Source: UBA2589 sp965223235 (GTDB lineage: Bacteria; Gemmatimonadota; Gemmatimonadetes; Longimicrobiales; Gaopeijiaceae). From it: DNA of 64,000 nucleotides. Every line of letters begins with the position of its first letter. Position 1 is the first letter of the stretch. Both the position numbers and the translations under genes were made by a program. The notes under the pieces are model-generated. The model did not search any database, was not told the origin of the DNA, and saw only the letters and a program-made list of their open reading frames with translations. This document shows positions 33,641 through 41,860 of the stretch, in pieces. Where the stretch lies: contig CBDCVV010000004.1 of the NCBI GenBank assembly GCA_965223235.1, positions 95,916 to 159,915 on the forward strand. Reading direction: 5' to 3'.

Positions 33641-34726
33641 ATGAACGCTCCAACCGACTCGGCGGACACCACACGAAAGTTCCGAGCCGCGCTTCTGGAG
33701 TACTACGATCGGAACGCACGGGAAATGCCGTGGCGTTCCGAGTCGGATCCGTACCGCATTCTCGTATCGGAAGTGATGCTTCAGCAAACGCGAGTGGATA
33801 CGGTGAAACCGTTTTACGAGCGGTGGGTCGTGCAGTTCCCGACTCTGGAGAGTTTGGCGCTCGCAGACGAGGACGCAGTCTTGAAGGCTTGGGAAGGCCT
33901 CGGGTACTACCGCAGAGCACGCAACCTCAGGCGCGCCGCTCTCACGGTAAGAGAGAAGTGGGACGGCGAACTGCCGCAGGATCGAGAAGGGCTTCGAACC
34001 CTACCGGGTGTTGGCGCATACACCTCTGGCGCAATCGCGAGCATCGCCTTTGGTGAGGCTGTCCCGGCGGTGGACGGGAACGTGCGACGCGTGCTGGCGC
34101 GACTGTATGATGAACCGCGACCGACCCCGGCTTGGCTGGAGTCCCATGCCCAAGCCTTGGTGGACGAGCGTCGGCCGGGTGACTGGAACCAAGCCCTCAT
34201 GGAGCTCGGCGCCACGCTTTGCGCTCCCAAGAAGCCGAGGTGCGATCGCTGTCCGGTCGCTGTGTGGTGCCGTGCCTTGGGAGCCGGGAGCGTCGAGAGT
34301 CGCCCGGAGCCTGCCAAGCGCGCCCCGCCTCGGGCAGAGCAGTACAGGCTTGCCGTGCTGTATCACGAAGGAGAGGTCCTCGTCGAACGGCGACCCTCGG
34401 ATGGTCTGCTTGGTGGATTGTGGGCTCTCCCCGAGGCCCGAGATGTAGACTCGGACAGAACCGCCGATGCGTGGATCACGACGCTGGCGGAGTCGATCGG
34501 TCTCGGGCGACGGGGCGATCCGCACCCACTGCCGACCGTACGCCACCGGTTCTCCCATATTGACGCGACGTATGTACCGGTGGCTCTCGAGGTAGGTGGA
34601 CCAACTGAATCGGTCGGGTCCGAGCGAAAGTGGATCCACCTCGATGGCGACGCTGCCACGGCGATCCCCGTGGCACAACAGAAGGTGTTGGCTTGTCTCC
34701 GCGAAGCCCGGGCTACGGTGCAATGA
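33641..34726 (+). CDS. mutY: A/G-specific adenine glycosylase MutY
   Basis: A 361-residue DNA glycosylase that removes adenine opposite 8-oxoguanine. Catalytic Glu44 lies in SEVMLQQT and Asp145 in VDGNVRRVLARL within the helix-hairpin-helix region (LPGVGAYTSGAI). The 4Fe-4S cluster loop is complete with Cys194, Cys201, Cys204 and Cys210. The C-terminal third is the NUDIX-like 8-oxoG recognition domain (LLGGLWALPEA). A TAACCT -10-like hexamer lies seven bases before the ATG, so the mRNA may be nearly leaderless. The creatininase-family gene overlaps its stop (ATGA). Confidence 0.95.
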   Translation: MNAPTDSADTTRKFRAALLEYYDRNAREMPWRSESDPYRILVSEVMLQQTRVDTVKPFYERWVVQFPTLESLALADEDAVLKAWEGLGYYRRARNLRRAALTVREKWDGELPQDREGLRTLPGVGAYTSGAIASIAFGEAVPAVDGNVRRVLARLYDEPRPTPAWLESHAQALVDERRPGDWNQALMELGATLCAPKKPRCDRCPVAVWCRALGAGSVESRPEPAKRAPPRAEQYRLAVLYHEGEVLVERRPSDGLLGGLWALPEARDVDSDRTADAWITTLAESIGLGRRGDPHPLPTVRHRFSHIDATYVPVALEVGGPTESVGSERKWIHLDGDAATAIPVAQQKVLACLREARATVQ

Positions 34727-35427
34727 GAATTGATCAGATGGTTTGGAGTGAGGTCGAGGAGTATCTGCGATCCGACGACCGCTGTGTGTTGCCCCTCGGG
34801 AGTACCGAGCAGCACGCGTATATCAGCCTCGGGACCGACACGATTCTGTCGGGTGGAGTCGCGGAAGAGGCGGCAGAGCCGTTGGGGGTGCCGGTATACC
34901 CCGTGCTACCGTACGGAATCACTCCGTACTTCATGGCGTATCCCGGCACGGTAACCATCTCGCCGAACACCTATGACCGAGTCTTGCTCGAGATCTTGGG
35001 AAGCGTGCGACGCCATGGCTTCCGACGAATCCTGGTAGTGAACGGACACGGCGGGAACTCGCCGGCCAGACCCGCCGTCGAGGGCTGGGCTGCCAGGAAG
35101 GATGGCGTTCAGCTCATCTGGCACGACTGGTGGCGGGCCCCGCGAGTGCGGAAGTACGTGGACTCGGTCGACCCGGATGCATCGCACGCTTCGTGGATGG
35201 AGACCTTTCCGCGAACCCGGGTGCCTGGGGTGACGCTACCGGATCGACACAAGGACCCCGTCGACCTGGGCGGACGAGACGACGTGTCGCTCAGTCAGAT
35301 CAAGGAAGTACTCGGGGACGGAAGTTTCGGGGGTTGGTACGAGCGCCCCCCGGAAGTAGTGCAAGCTCTCTGGGAAATCGCTGTCGACGAGACACGCGAC
35401 CTGCTCGAGCACGGATGGGATTCGTGA
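34723..35427 (+). CDS. Creatininase-family amidohydrolase
   Basis: A 234-residue member of the creatininase fold, with PLGSTEQHAYISLGTDT near the N-terminus (metal ligands Glu29, His31 and Asp39) and VVNGHGGN in the middle. The family includes creatininase, the riboflavin/F420 enzyme ArfB and the mycofactocin maturase MftE. None of those pathways is evident here, so the substrate is open. The long frame upstream of 34723 lies inside mutY; the ATG overlapping the mutY stop is the natural start. The SDR gene overlaps its 3' end. Confidence 0.82.
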   Translation: MRIDQMVWSEVEEYLRSDDRCVLPLGSTEQHAYISLGTDTILSGGVAEEAAEPLGVPVYPVLPYGITPYFMAYPGTVTISPNTYDRVLLEILGSVRRHGFRRILVVNGHGGNSPARPAVEGWAARKDGVQLIWHDWWRAPRVRKYVDSVDPDASHASWMETFPRTRVPGVTLPDRHKDPVDLGGRDDVSLSQIKEVLGDGSFGGWYERPPEVVQALWEIAVDETRDLLEHGWDS

Positions 35428-36182
35428 ATCAAGACTTCGCTGGAAAGACCGTGCTGGTGACCGGCGCGGCCCACGGCTTCGGGCGGGCGATCGCTGGTGC
35501 CTTCGGTGTGCGCGGCGCGGACGTCTTCGTTTGCGATGTGGTGGAGTCGGAGCTTGCCGAGACTGTCGGAATCGTGGGCGATAGGTGCATGGGGTCGGTG
35601 GTCGATGTGACGGACCGCTTCGCCGTCGATGCTTGGGTTCAGGCGGCGCGTGCGGCCACCGGCCGGATCGATGTCTTGGTGAACAACGCGGGCGGCGTGC
35701 TCGGCCAAACGGGTCGCCCCCTCGAAGAAGTAGCGATCCTGGAGTGGGAAGCCGTAGTGGCAGTGAACCAGACGGCCGCCTTCTGGACCGCACAAGCCGT
35801 AGCGCCCGTCATGAAAGAGCAGCGCTCGGGTCGGATCATCAACATCTCGAGCGGCGCTGGGTTAGGGGTCAGCAAGACTGGCATCCAAGCGTACGCGGCT
35901 GCGAAAGCAGGTCAGATCGGGCTCACTCGCCAACTCGCCCATGAGCTCGGCCCGTTCGGCGTGACGGTGAACAACGTCGCGCCCGGCTTCGTCCTCTCGA
36001 ACGAGACGACCATGCGCCAATGGGAGGCGCTCGGGAGAGACGGGCAGGAAGATTTGGTGCGCGAGATTGCGCTCCGACGGCTAGGCGAGCCTTCGGACAT
36101 CGCTCACGCAGTCCTCTTTCTGGCCTCTGAAGGGGCCAGTTGGATCTCGGGGGTCGTACTACCCGTGGACGGTGGGAAGTAG
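35424..36182 (+). CDS. Short-chain dehydrogenase/reductase (SDR)
   Basis: A 252-residue classical SDR with the dinucleotide-binding TGAAHGFGRAIA, the NNAGG motif, catalytic Ser in INISSGAGLG, YAAAKAG (Tyr and Lys of the active site), and a C-terminal SWISGVVLPVDGGK end. It resembles 3-oxoacyl-ACP reductase FabG or glucose dehydrogenase-like members, but substrate cannot be predicted. GTG at 35424 overlaps the creatininase stop (GTGA); ATG at 35415 would add three residues. Co-transcription with creatininase and mutY is likely. Confidence 0.85.
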   Translation: MNQDFAGKTVLVTGAAHGFGRAIAGAFGVRGADVFVCDVVESELAETVGIVGDRCMGSVVDVTDRFAVDAWVQAARAATGRIDVLVNNAGGVLGQTGRPLEEVAILEWEAVVAVNQTAAFWTAQAVAPVMKEQRSGRIINISSGAGLGVSKTGIQAYAAAKAGQIGLTRQLAHELGPFGVTVNNVAPGFVLSNETTMRQWEALGRDGQEDLVREIALRRLGEPSDIAHAVLFLASEGASWISGVVLPVDGGK

Positions 36183-36195
36183 GGCGACCGCACTG

Positions 36196-36675
36196 CTAAG
36201 GAGCGCTCAGTGATGGTCGCGAGGGCTTCCGAAGGGCCCGGAAGACGATCGACGTTTCGATTCTCGAGACGTCCGGGAGACTCGTAATCGCGTCCAGCGT
36301 GAAGTCACGAAGGTGCTCCATATCTCTCGCGCCGATATGTACCAGAAAGTCCGTCGCTCCGGTGAGGTGAACGATCGACGTGACTTCGTCCATATCCAAC
36401 ACTTGCTTCTCGACTCGCGCGACGGCCGCCCGCGAGTGTCGTTTGAGCTGAATCGATACTACCGCCTGAACCCCGACTCCCAGTGCGCCGGGCGCGACTT
36501 CGGCGTGGAATCCCAGAAGTGCTCCCCGGCTCTCGAGGCGCCGAACCCTCTCGAGACATGCCGACTGGGAGAGCCCGACTGTCGTCGCGAGCCGCTTATT
36601 CGTAAGCCGTGCATCATTCGCAAGAAGGGTCAGAATCTCGCGATCGATTCGGTCAAGGTTCGTCCATTCGTCCAT
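36196..36675 (-). CDS. Lrp/AsnC-family transcriptional regulator
   Basis: A 159-residue regulator with an N-terminal helix-turn-helix (LDRIDREILTLLANDARLTN, then VGLSQSACLERVRRLE) and a C-terminal RAM/ligand-binding domain (VVSIQLKRHSRAAV, TGATDFLVHIGARD). It is transcribed divergently from a methionine gamma-lyase-like gene, recalling MdeR/MdeA of Pseudomonas, where the Lrp-type regulator senses L-methionine. The ATG at 36675 sits only seven bases after a TATAAT hexamer, so the message may be leaderless. The open frame extends upstream, but that part overlaps the divergent promoter. Confidence 0.88.
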   Translation of the reverse strand: MDEWTNLDRIDREILTLLANDARLTNKRLATTVGLSQSACLERVRRLESRGALLGFHAEVAPGALGVGVQAVVSIQLKRHSRAAVARVEKQVLDMDEVTSIVHLTGATDFLVHIGARDMEHLRDFTLDAITSLPDVSRIETSIVFRALRKPSRPSLSAP

Positions 36676-36682
36676 GAACCGA

Positions 36683-36688
36683 ATTATA
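36683..36688 (-). promoter_or_regulatory. -10 hexamer of the Lrp-family gene, giving a near-leaderless start
   Basis: TATAAT on the minus strand ends seven bases before the ATG of the regulator. Transcription would start at or within a base of the initiation codon. A weak TTGGCC at -35 spacing of 19 lies upstream. Confidence 0.45.
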
Positions 36689-36692
36689 TGCG

Positions 36693-36720
36693 TTGCAGTG
36701 GTATCTAGGCCAATTATTAT
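36693..36720 (+). promoter_or_regulatory. Candidate promoter of the methionine gamma-lyase-like gene
   Basis: TTGCAG (36693-36698) and TATTAT (36715-36720) are 16 bases apart. The element overlaps the divergent regulator promoter, and the whole AT-rich interval (36681-36725) is a likely Lrp-type binding region. AGAGGA at 36753-36758 is the Shine-Dalgarno site of the downstream gene. Confidence 0.4.
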
Positions 36721-36765
36721 ACGATCGTAGAACCTCTGGTCGACCCCACAGCAGAGGATCTTCTC

Positions 36766-37989
36766 ATGGAGCTCGATACCATTGCCGTTCGATCGGCTCG
36801 CGTCTTTCCGCACTCGGAAGCAGCACCCGCCCACGTTCCAGCAATCGATCTCTCGACCACCTACGGGTACAAGAGGGCAGACGTTGTCACAGCGTCGATG
36901 GACCGTTGGATCGACGGGGAATCGTCAGCCGACAACTCCGTGTATGGTCGGCTCCACAACCCGACCGTCGCCGGCTTCGAGAGGGCTCTGGCTCACTTAG
37001 AGGGTACGACGGACGCCGTCGCGTTCTCGTCGGGGATGGCCGCGATGGCTGCCGTCTTACTCTCCGTCGCTTCTTCGGACGACCGCCCCACTCCGCATGT
37101 CGTCGCAGTGCGCCCCGTTTATGGAGGTACGGATCACTTGCTCTCTTCGGGGCTGCTGGGGTCCGTCGTCGAGTGGGTGAGCCCCGAGGAAGTCGAGATG
37201 GCGATCAAGCCGGAGACTGGACTCGTACTCTTGGAAACTCCCGCTAACCCGACGCTGACTATGGTGGACATTCGCGCCGTCGCCGACGCGGCTCGGCGTG
37301 GCTCCAGTCGGGTGGGGCGGCGGGTTCCGGTCGCAGTCGATTCCACCTTCGCGACTCCGGTGCTTCAGCAACCGTACCGCTTGGGAGCGGACCTCGTAGT
37401 CCACAGCGCTACGAAGTTCTTGGGTGGCCACGGCGATGTCATGGGAGGGGCGGTCGCGTCCGAGGAGTGCTTCGCACGGTCGCTCCGGAAGGTACGGATC
37501 GTGACCGGGGGAGTGCTCCACCCTATGGCGGGGTACCTGCTCCATCGCGGTCTGCAGACTCTTCCGGTCCGCGTGCGTGCACAACAAGAGCGTGCAGGTG
37601 AGATCGCGCGACGTTTGAAAGCGCATCCAGGTGTTGTCGAGGTGCTCTACCCCGGCCTCAATGGCAACCCACTCGAGGATCGACTTCTCGCAACGCAACA
37701 AGCTGGGGCGGGCTCGGTCCTCTCCTTTCGAGTGAGAGGGGGGTCGCGCATGGCTGAGTCTCTCGTTGCCTCTCTCGAACTGATAACTCCGGCGGTCTCA
37801 CTCGGGTCGGTCGATAGCCTCGTTCAGATTCCGGCCCAACTCACGCACAGAGTGGTGCCGGATGCGGACCGAGCGAGCGCCGGTATCCCAGACGACCTCA
37901 TTAGGGTGTCGGTTGGCTTAGAGTCCGTGGAGGATCTTTGGCAGGACCTTCAGAGAGCTCTCGCCGTAGGGCGCCGCTCCGCGGCCTAG
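36766..37989 (+). CDS. Trans-sulfuration-family PLP enzyme, methionine gamma-lyase-like
   Basis: A 407-residue member of the Cys/Met metabolism PLP family. The Schiff-base lysine is in HSATKFLGGHGD, preceded by VAVDSTFATPVLQQP and followed by SLGSVDSLVQIPAQLTH. The family covers cystathionine gamma-synthase, cystathionine lyases and methionine gamma-lyase, which sequence alone separates poorly. The divergent Lrp-type regulator favours methionine or cysteine catabolism. The ATG has a good Shine-Dalgarno, and the stop shares CTAG with the convergent ATPase gene stop. Confidence 0.8.
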   Translation: MELDTIAVRSARVFPHSEAAPAHVPAIDLSTTYGYKRADVVTASMDRWIDGESSADNSVYGRLHNPTVAGFERALAHLEGTTDAVAFSSGMAAMAAVLLSVASSDDRPTPHVVAVRPVYGGTDHLLSSGLLGSVVEWVSPEEVEMAIKPETGLVLLETPANPTLTMVDIRAVADAARRGSSRVGRRVPVAVDSTFATPVLQQPYRLGADLVVHSATKFLGGHGDVMGGAVASEECFARSLRKVRIVTGGVLHPMAGYLLHRGLQTLPVRVRAQQERAGEIARRLKAHPGVVEVLYPGLNGNPLEDRLLATQQAGAGSVLSFRVRGGSRMAESLVASLELITPAVSLGSVDSLVQIPAQLTHRVVPDADRASAGIPDDLIRVSVGLESVEDLWQDLQRALAVGRRSAA

Positions 37990-39455
37990 AGTTCTAGGCC
38001 GCCCAACGGATCGAACCCTTGATGCCCTGAACCAGGGTGCTGGCTTCGGTGGGGCGCTCGCACATAGCCAGCGTTGCTACGGCTGATTCTCCGCTGAGCG
38101 ACGAGAGCCTCGAGTACGAGCTCGCACGCTGCCGCGCGATGTCCGTCGCTGGCCACGTCGGGCGCGAGTCCGACCATCTTCACGAGTTCGAGTAACCCCG
38201 GCACGGTACTGAATCCTTGGACACACGCCGCGGATGCGGCGTCCTCGCCGACTTGGAGCGCTCCGCCGGTTTCGAAGTACTCGACGATGTCGTCTACGTC
38301 GGCCCCGGCGGCCCGGACGTCGAACGTCTGCGAGCAGCTCCGCTGAATCAGTTCACGCGCGATCCGGTCGCCTCCATGTAGTTCGCCTTCGTACTCGAGC
38401 TCCATCTTCCCCGTCATCGCGGGAAGGGAGGCGTAGAGGTCGGCGATCCTGGGGACAGACGCACTCTCGCCGTGTCTCAGAGCCCTTCGCTCCGCATTGG
38501 AGATGACTGTCTCCATCACCGATATCGACATGCGTTGGCTGACGCCGGAACGCTGATCAATGCGCTTGTCGTCTCTCGCTATGAATGAGATGCGCTCTAC
38601 GGCCTCCACTACGAAGTCGGGCACCTCGACGTTCGCGTCGGGCCGGGTGATCCACGCCTCGTCTCTCGTGATGTCGATTCCGATATCCAGATCTTGCGGG
38701 TAGTGCGTTCGGATCTCGGCCCCAATGCGGTCCTTCAGCGGCGTGATGATCTTGCCGCGCGCCGTGTAATCCTCCGGATTCGCGGTGAAGACCATGATCA
38801 GGTCGAGGACGAGTCGGATCGGATAGCCCTTAACCTGCACGTCACCTTCCTGCAGGACGTTGAATAGACCGACCTGGATCTTGCCTGAGAGGTCGGGCAG
38901 TTCATTAATCGCGAAAATGCCTCGATTCGCCCGTGGGAGGAGCCCGTAGTGAATCGTGAGCTCGTCGGCCAGAATGTGTCCGCCACGGGCGGCCTTGATG
39001 GGATCCACATCACCGATCATGTCCGCGATTGTGACGTCGGGTGTGGCCAGCTTTTCGACGTAGCGAGCCTCTCTTCCGATCCATTCGATAGGAGTCGCGT
39101 CACCGTGTTCGGCAATGACCTGCTTCCCATACTTCGAGATCGGCCCGAGTGGATCATCGTTCACTTCGCTGCCCGCGATGATCGGTATCTGCTCGTCGAG
39201 TAGCGAGGCGAGCTGTCGAAGGATGCGACTCTTCGCCTGACCCCGAAGTCCTAAGAGGATGAAGTCGTGGCGGGCGAGAAGCGCGTTGACGATCTGGGGG
39301 ACAACCGTGTCTTCGTACCCTTGTACACCGGGGAAGAGCTCTTCTCCGGCCCGCAGCTTGCGGACGAGGTTGGCTCTCAGCTCCTCCTTGACCGAGCGCT
39401 GGACGTACCCGCTCGTCTTGAGCTGTCCGAGTGTCGTGGGGTGGTCATGGCCCAT
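37986..39455 (-). CDS. MoxR/ChlI-like AAA+ ATPase
   Basis: A 489-residue AAA+ protein of the Mg-chelatase/MoxR group. The phosphate-binding loop is GLRGQAKS (residues 69-76), a variant of G-x-x-G-x-G-K-S. The Walker B position reads GIFAINELPDL, with Asn where Asp is usual, followed by GLFNVLQEGDVQVKGYP and a VFTANPEDYTARG sensor I region. The partner is probably the VWA protein at 32325-33617. The ATG start gives a histidine-containing N-terminus (MGHDHPTT). The ETF-QO gene diverges from it. Confidence 0.82.
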   Translation of the reverse strand: MGHDHPTTLGQLKTSGYVQRSVKEELRANLVRKLRAGEELFPGVQGYEDTVVPQIVNALLARHDFILLGLRGQAKSRILRQLASLLDEQIPIIAGSEVNDDPLGPISKYGKQVIAEHGDATPIEWIGREARYVEKLATPDVTIADMIGDVDPIKAARGGHILADELTIHYGLLPRANRGIFAINELPDLSGKIQVGLFNVLQEGDVQVKGYPIRLVLDLIMVFTANPEDYTARGKIITPLKDRIGAEIRTHYPQDLDIGIDITRDEAWITRPDANVEVPDFVVEAVERISFIARDDKRIDQRSGVSQRMSISVMETVISNAERRALRHGESASVPRIADLYASLPAMTGKMELEYEGELHGGDRIARELIQRSCSQTFDVRAAGADVDDIVEYFETGGALQVGEDAASAACVQGFSTVPGLLELVKMVGLAPDVASDGHRAAACELVLEALVAQRRISRSNAGYVRAPHRSQHPGSGHQGFDPLGGLEL

Positions 39456-39477
39456 GCTTGGTCTCCCTGAGTCAGTT

Positions 39478-39492
39478 CTCGCCGTCGGCGAG
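39478..39492. promoter_or_regulatory. 15-bp palindrome between the AAA+ and ETF-QO genes
   Basis: CTCGCCG-T-CGGCGAG is a perfect inverted repeat with one central base, in the 142-base divergent interval. It could be an operator for either gene, but GC-rich palindromes arise readily by chance in this DNA. The rest of the interval shows nothing recognisable. Confidence 0.25.
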
Positions 39493-39597
39493 GCCGAAGG
39501 GTAGAGGTCGGTCGGCGACTTCGCGATCTTTCAAGGCGATTCGATACCCGTGCCTGTCGGCGCGGATCCCTCACATCCCCGTGCACGGAGTCATTCA

Positions 39598-41283
39598 ATG
39601 GCCGAGGGCGCCAAGGTACTACGAGCTTCAGTCCGAGCTCTCGATGACCAGCCGCCGCTGCCTCGCGATCGATTCATCGTCGAGGACTCACCCGACGATG
39701 AAGCCATCCCAATGGATGTCACCTTTGTCGGAGGAGGGCCTGCCGGTCTAGCGGGCGCGATCGAGCTCGCACGCCTAGTCAAAGCCGACAATGAGGCGGG
39801 GGGCGCTCTCGGAGAGATCGAGATCGCCGTCTTGGAGAAGGCGGGACAACTCGGCGAGCACAACCTGTCAGGTGCTGTCGTGAATCCGAGCGGCTTCAAG
39901 GAGCTCTTCCCAGAGATGGCTGTGGAAGACTTCCCCTTTCGCTCCCCCGTTGGAAAGGAGGCCGTATACGTCCTGACCGAGTCGGGCTCTTATCGCATCC
40001 CCACCCCCCCGACAATGCGGAATCACGGGAACTGGGTTGGGTCGATTTCCGAAATGGTTCGCTGGCTCGGAGAGCGTGCCGAAGAAGCGGGGGTCAACGT
40101 ATTTCCCGGCTTCCCGGTCGATTCGCTTCTTGTAAGCGATCAAGACGTGATCGGGGTGCGCACGACCCCGTCGGGACTCGGCCGCGACGGCGAGCCCACG
40201 GGCGGCGACGCGATGCCGGCGATGGATCTGACTTCACGGGTCACCGTGCTTTCGGAAGGAAGCAGGGGTCCGCTGAGTCTGGCGTGGCAGGAGTGGCAGG
40301 GGATCACGGCGCAGAACCCTCCCATCTATGCCCTAGGCGTGAAGGAGATCTGGGAGGTCAAGAAGCCGCTCGATCGAGTGATCCATACGATGGCTTGGCC
40401 GCTACCCACCGATGCTTTCGGGGGGAGCTTCATGTACCCGATGTCCGATAACACGGTCGCGATCGGGCTGGTGGTCGGGCTCGACTACGCGAATGGTCGC
40501 TTCGATGTGCACGATGCGCTCCAGCGGATGAAGCTGCACCCGCTCTTCCGCGACTATCTCGAGGGCGGGGAGATGATCGAGTGGGGAGCGAAGACGATCC
40601 CGGAAGGCGGCTTCTATTCTGTCCCGGATCGTCGGCACGGAAACGGAGTCATCGTCGTGGGCGACGCTGCCGGGTACGTCGAGGTATCGTCACTGAAGGG
40701 GATCCACTACGCGATGCACTCGGGAATCTTGGCGGCTCGCCAGATATTCGAAGCACTCAAGGCGGACGACGTATCGGAGAGCGCGCTGGCAGGCTACACG
40801 AGGGCCGTCGATGACAGCGTGATCATGAGAGACCTCAAGGCGCGGCGTAACATGCGTCTCGCCTTCAAAGACGGGTTCTTCCTCGGGGGACTCAAAGCCG
40901 GTTTGATGACCCTGACCCGGGGGGCGTTTCCGGGGGGGAAGATCTCGATCGAGGAGGACGCCGCTGAGACGAAGCAGCTCGGGGCCGAGCCGAAGAAGGT
41001 CGTGCCCGATGGGAAGCTGACCTTCTCGAAGGTCGACGCGGTTTATAAATCTGGGAACCAGACCCGGGACGACATCCCGTCCCACCTCATTGTTGGTGAG
41101 GACGTTTCGGCCGAGGCCGCCGAGATGTACGTCCACCTCTGTCCGGCCGGCGTCTACGAGCGAGACGGCGACAAGCTCGTCGTGAATGCACCCAACTGCG
41201 TGGACTGCAAAGCTACCGACGTGCTCGGACCCCGATGGACTCCTCGCGAAGGTGGGAGTGGCCCCGCGTATCGTCAGATGTGA
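39598..41283 (+). CDS. Electron transfer flavoprotein-ubiquinone oxidoreductase (ETF-QO), variant Fe-S motif
   Basis: A 561-residue ETF-QO with an N-terminal FAD motif VTFVGGGPAGLAG, the GEHNLSGAVV segment, the quinone-site region and a C-terminal Fe-S domain. ETF-QO passes electrons from ETF (fatty and amino acid oxidation) to ubiquinone. The 4Fe-4S cysteines are Cys515 (CPAGVY), Cys534 and Cys537 (NCVDCKATD); the fourth, which in the human enzyme is in NCVHCKTCD, is Thr540 here. The frame is open back to 39550, but ATG 39598 removes a non-conserved extension. No etfAB gene is in the window. Confidence 0.9.
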   Translation: MAEGAKVLRASVRALDDQPPLPRDRFIVEDSPDDEAIPMDVTFVGGGPAGLAGAIELARLVKADNEAGGALGEIEIAVLEKAGQLGEHNLSGAVVNPSGFKELFPEMAVEDFPFRSPVGKEAVYVLTESGSYRIPTPPTMRNHGNWVGSISEMVRWLGERAEEAGVNVFPGFPVDSLLVSDQDVIGVRTTPSGLGRDGEPTGGDAMPAMDLTSRVTVLSEGSRGPLSLAWQEWQGITAQNPPIYALGVKEIWEVKKPLDRVIHTMAWPLPTDAFGGSFMYPMSDNTVAIGLVVGLDYANGRFDVHDALQRMKLHPLFRDYLEGGEMIEWGAKTIPEGGFYSVPDRRHGNGVIVVGDAAGYVEVSSLKGIHYAMHSGILAARQIFEALKADDVSESALAGYTRAVDDSVIMRDLKARRNMRLAFKDGFFLGGLKAGLMTLTRGAFPGGKISIEEDAAETKQLGAEPKKVVPDGKLTFSKVDAVYKSGNQTRDDIPSHLIVGEDVSAEAAEMYVHLCPAGVYERDGDKLVVNAPNCVDCKATDVLGPRWTPREGGSGPAYRQM

Positions 41284-41290
41284 CGCCTCA

Positions 41291-41860
41291 CTACACCGCG
41301 TCCCGAAGCCGCTCTGTAAAGGCGACCACGTCTCGGTTCGTGTGCAGAGTCCAACATGGCAGGTTCGGGTACTCGCCGAGTCTGGCGAGTACACGGGGGA
41401 GCGAACGCCGACGGTAGGTGAGCACCCAGTACATGAACTCGAGCGTGAGCCGATCTGAGCAGTCGGGCGGGATGTCGGATCGTGGAGCGCGATCGTAGCG
41501 GCGTTTCACGATCCGCCAACAACACTTGAGCGGGTGGACATCGAGTAGGACGACAGCTTGTGCTCGAGGAATTCGGGTTGCTAGCGTGCCCGAATAGTTC
41601 CCGTCCATGACCCAGGCGTCCTGCGCAGCGAGCCGGGTCGTTTCAGCGGTCCAGGCCTCGGGGGGAGTCGGGGTCCAGTCGGGCCCCCAATACTCCTGGT
41701 CGAGGTGGATGAGGGGGAGGTCGAGCGTGGCGGACATCTTTCGTGCGAGCGTCGACTTTCCCGACCCGCCGGAGCCGAGGATGAGCCATCGACGCGCCTC
41801 GGTAGCTACCTGCTTCAACGTCGGAGACTCAGCAGGCTCGTTAACGTCCGACTTGGCCAT
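41291..41860 (-). CDS. P-loop adenylate kinase/topology-modulation-like protein
   Basis: A 189-residue small P-loop protein with Walker A GSGGSGKST near residue 30 from the chosen ATG, LIHLDQEYWGPDWTPTP, and a DGNYSGTLATRIPRA region. This is the pattern of the DNA topology modulation protein FlaR-like/adenylate-kinase-related family, small ATPases of uncertain role. GTG at 41902 would add 14 residues, overlapping the upstream gene by 62 bases instead of 20; ATG 41860 is preferred. It converges with ETF-QO, seven bases apart. Confidence 0.72.
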   Translation of the reverse strand: MAKSDVNEPAESPTLKQVATEARRWLILGSGGSGKSTLARKMSATLDLPLIHLDQEYWGPDWTPTPPEAWTAETTRLAAQDAWVMDGNYSGTLATRIPRAQAVVLLDVHPLKCCWRIVKRRYDRAPRSDIPPDCSDRLTLEFMYWVLTYRRRSLPRVLARLGEYPNLPCWTLHTNRDVVAFTERLRDAV

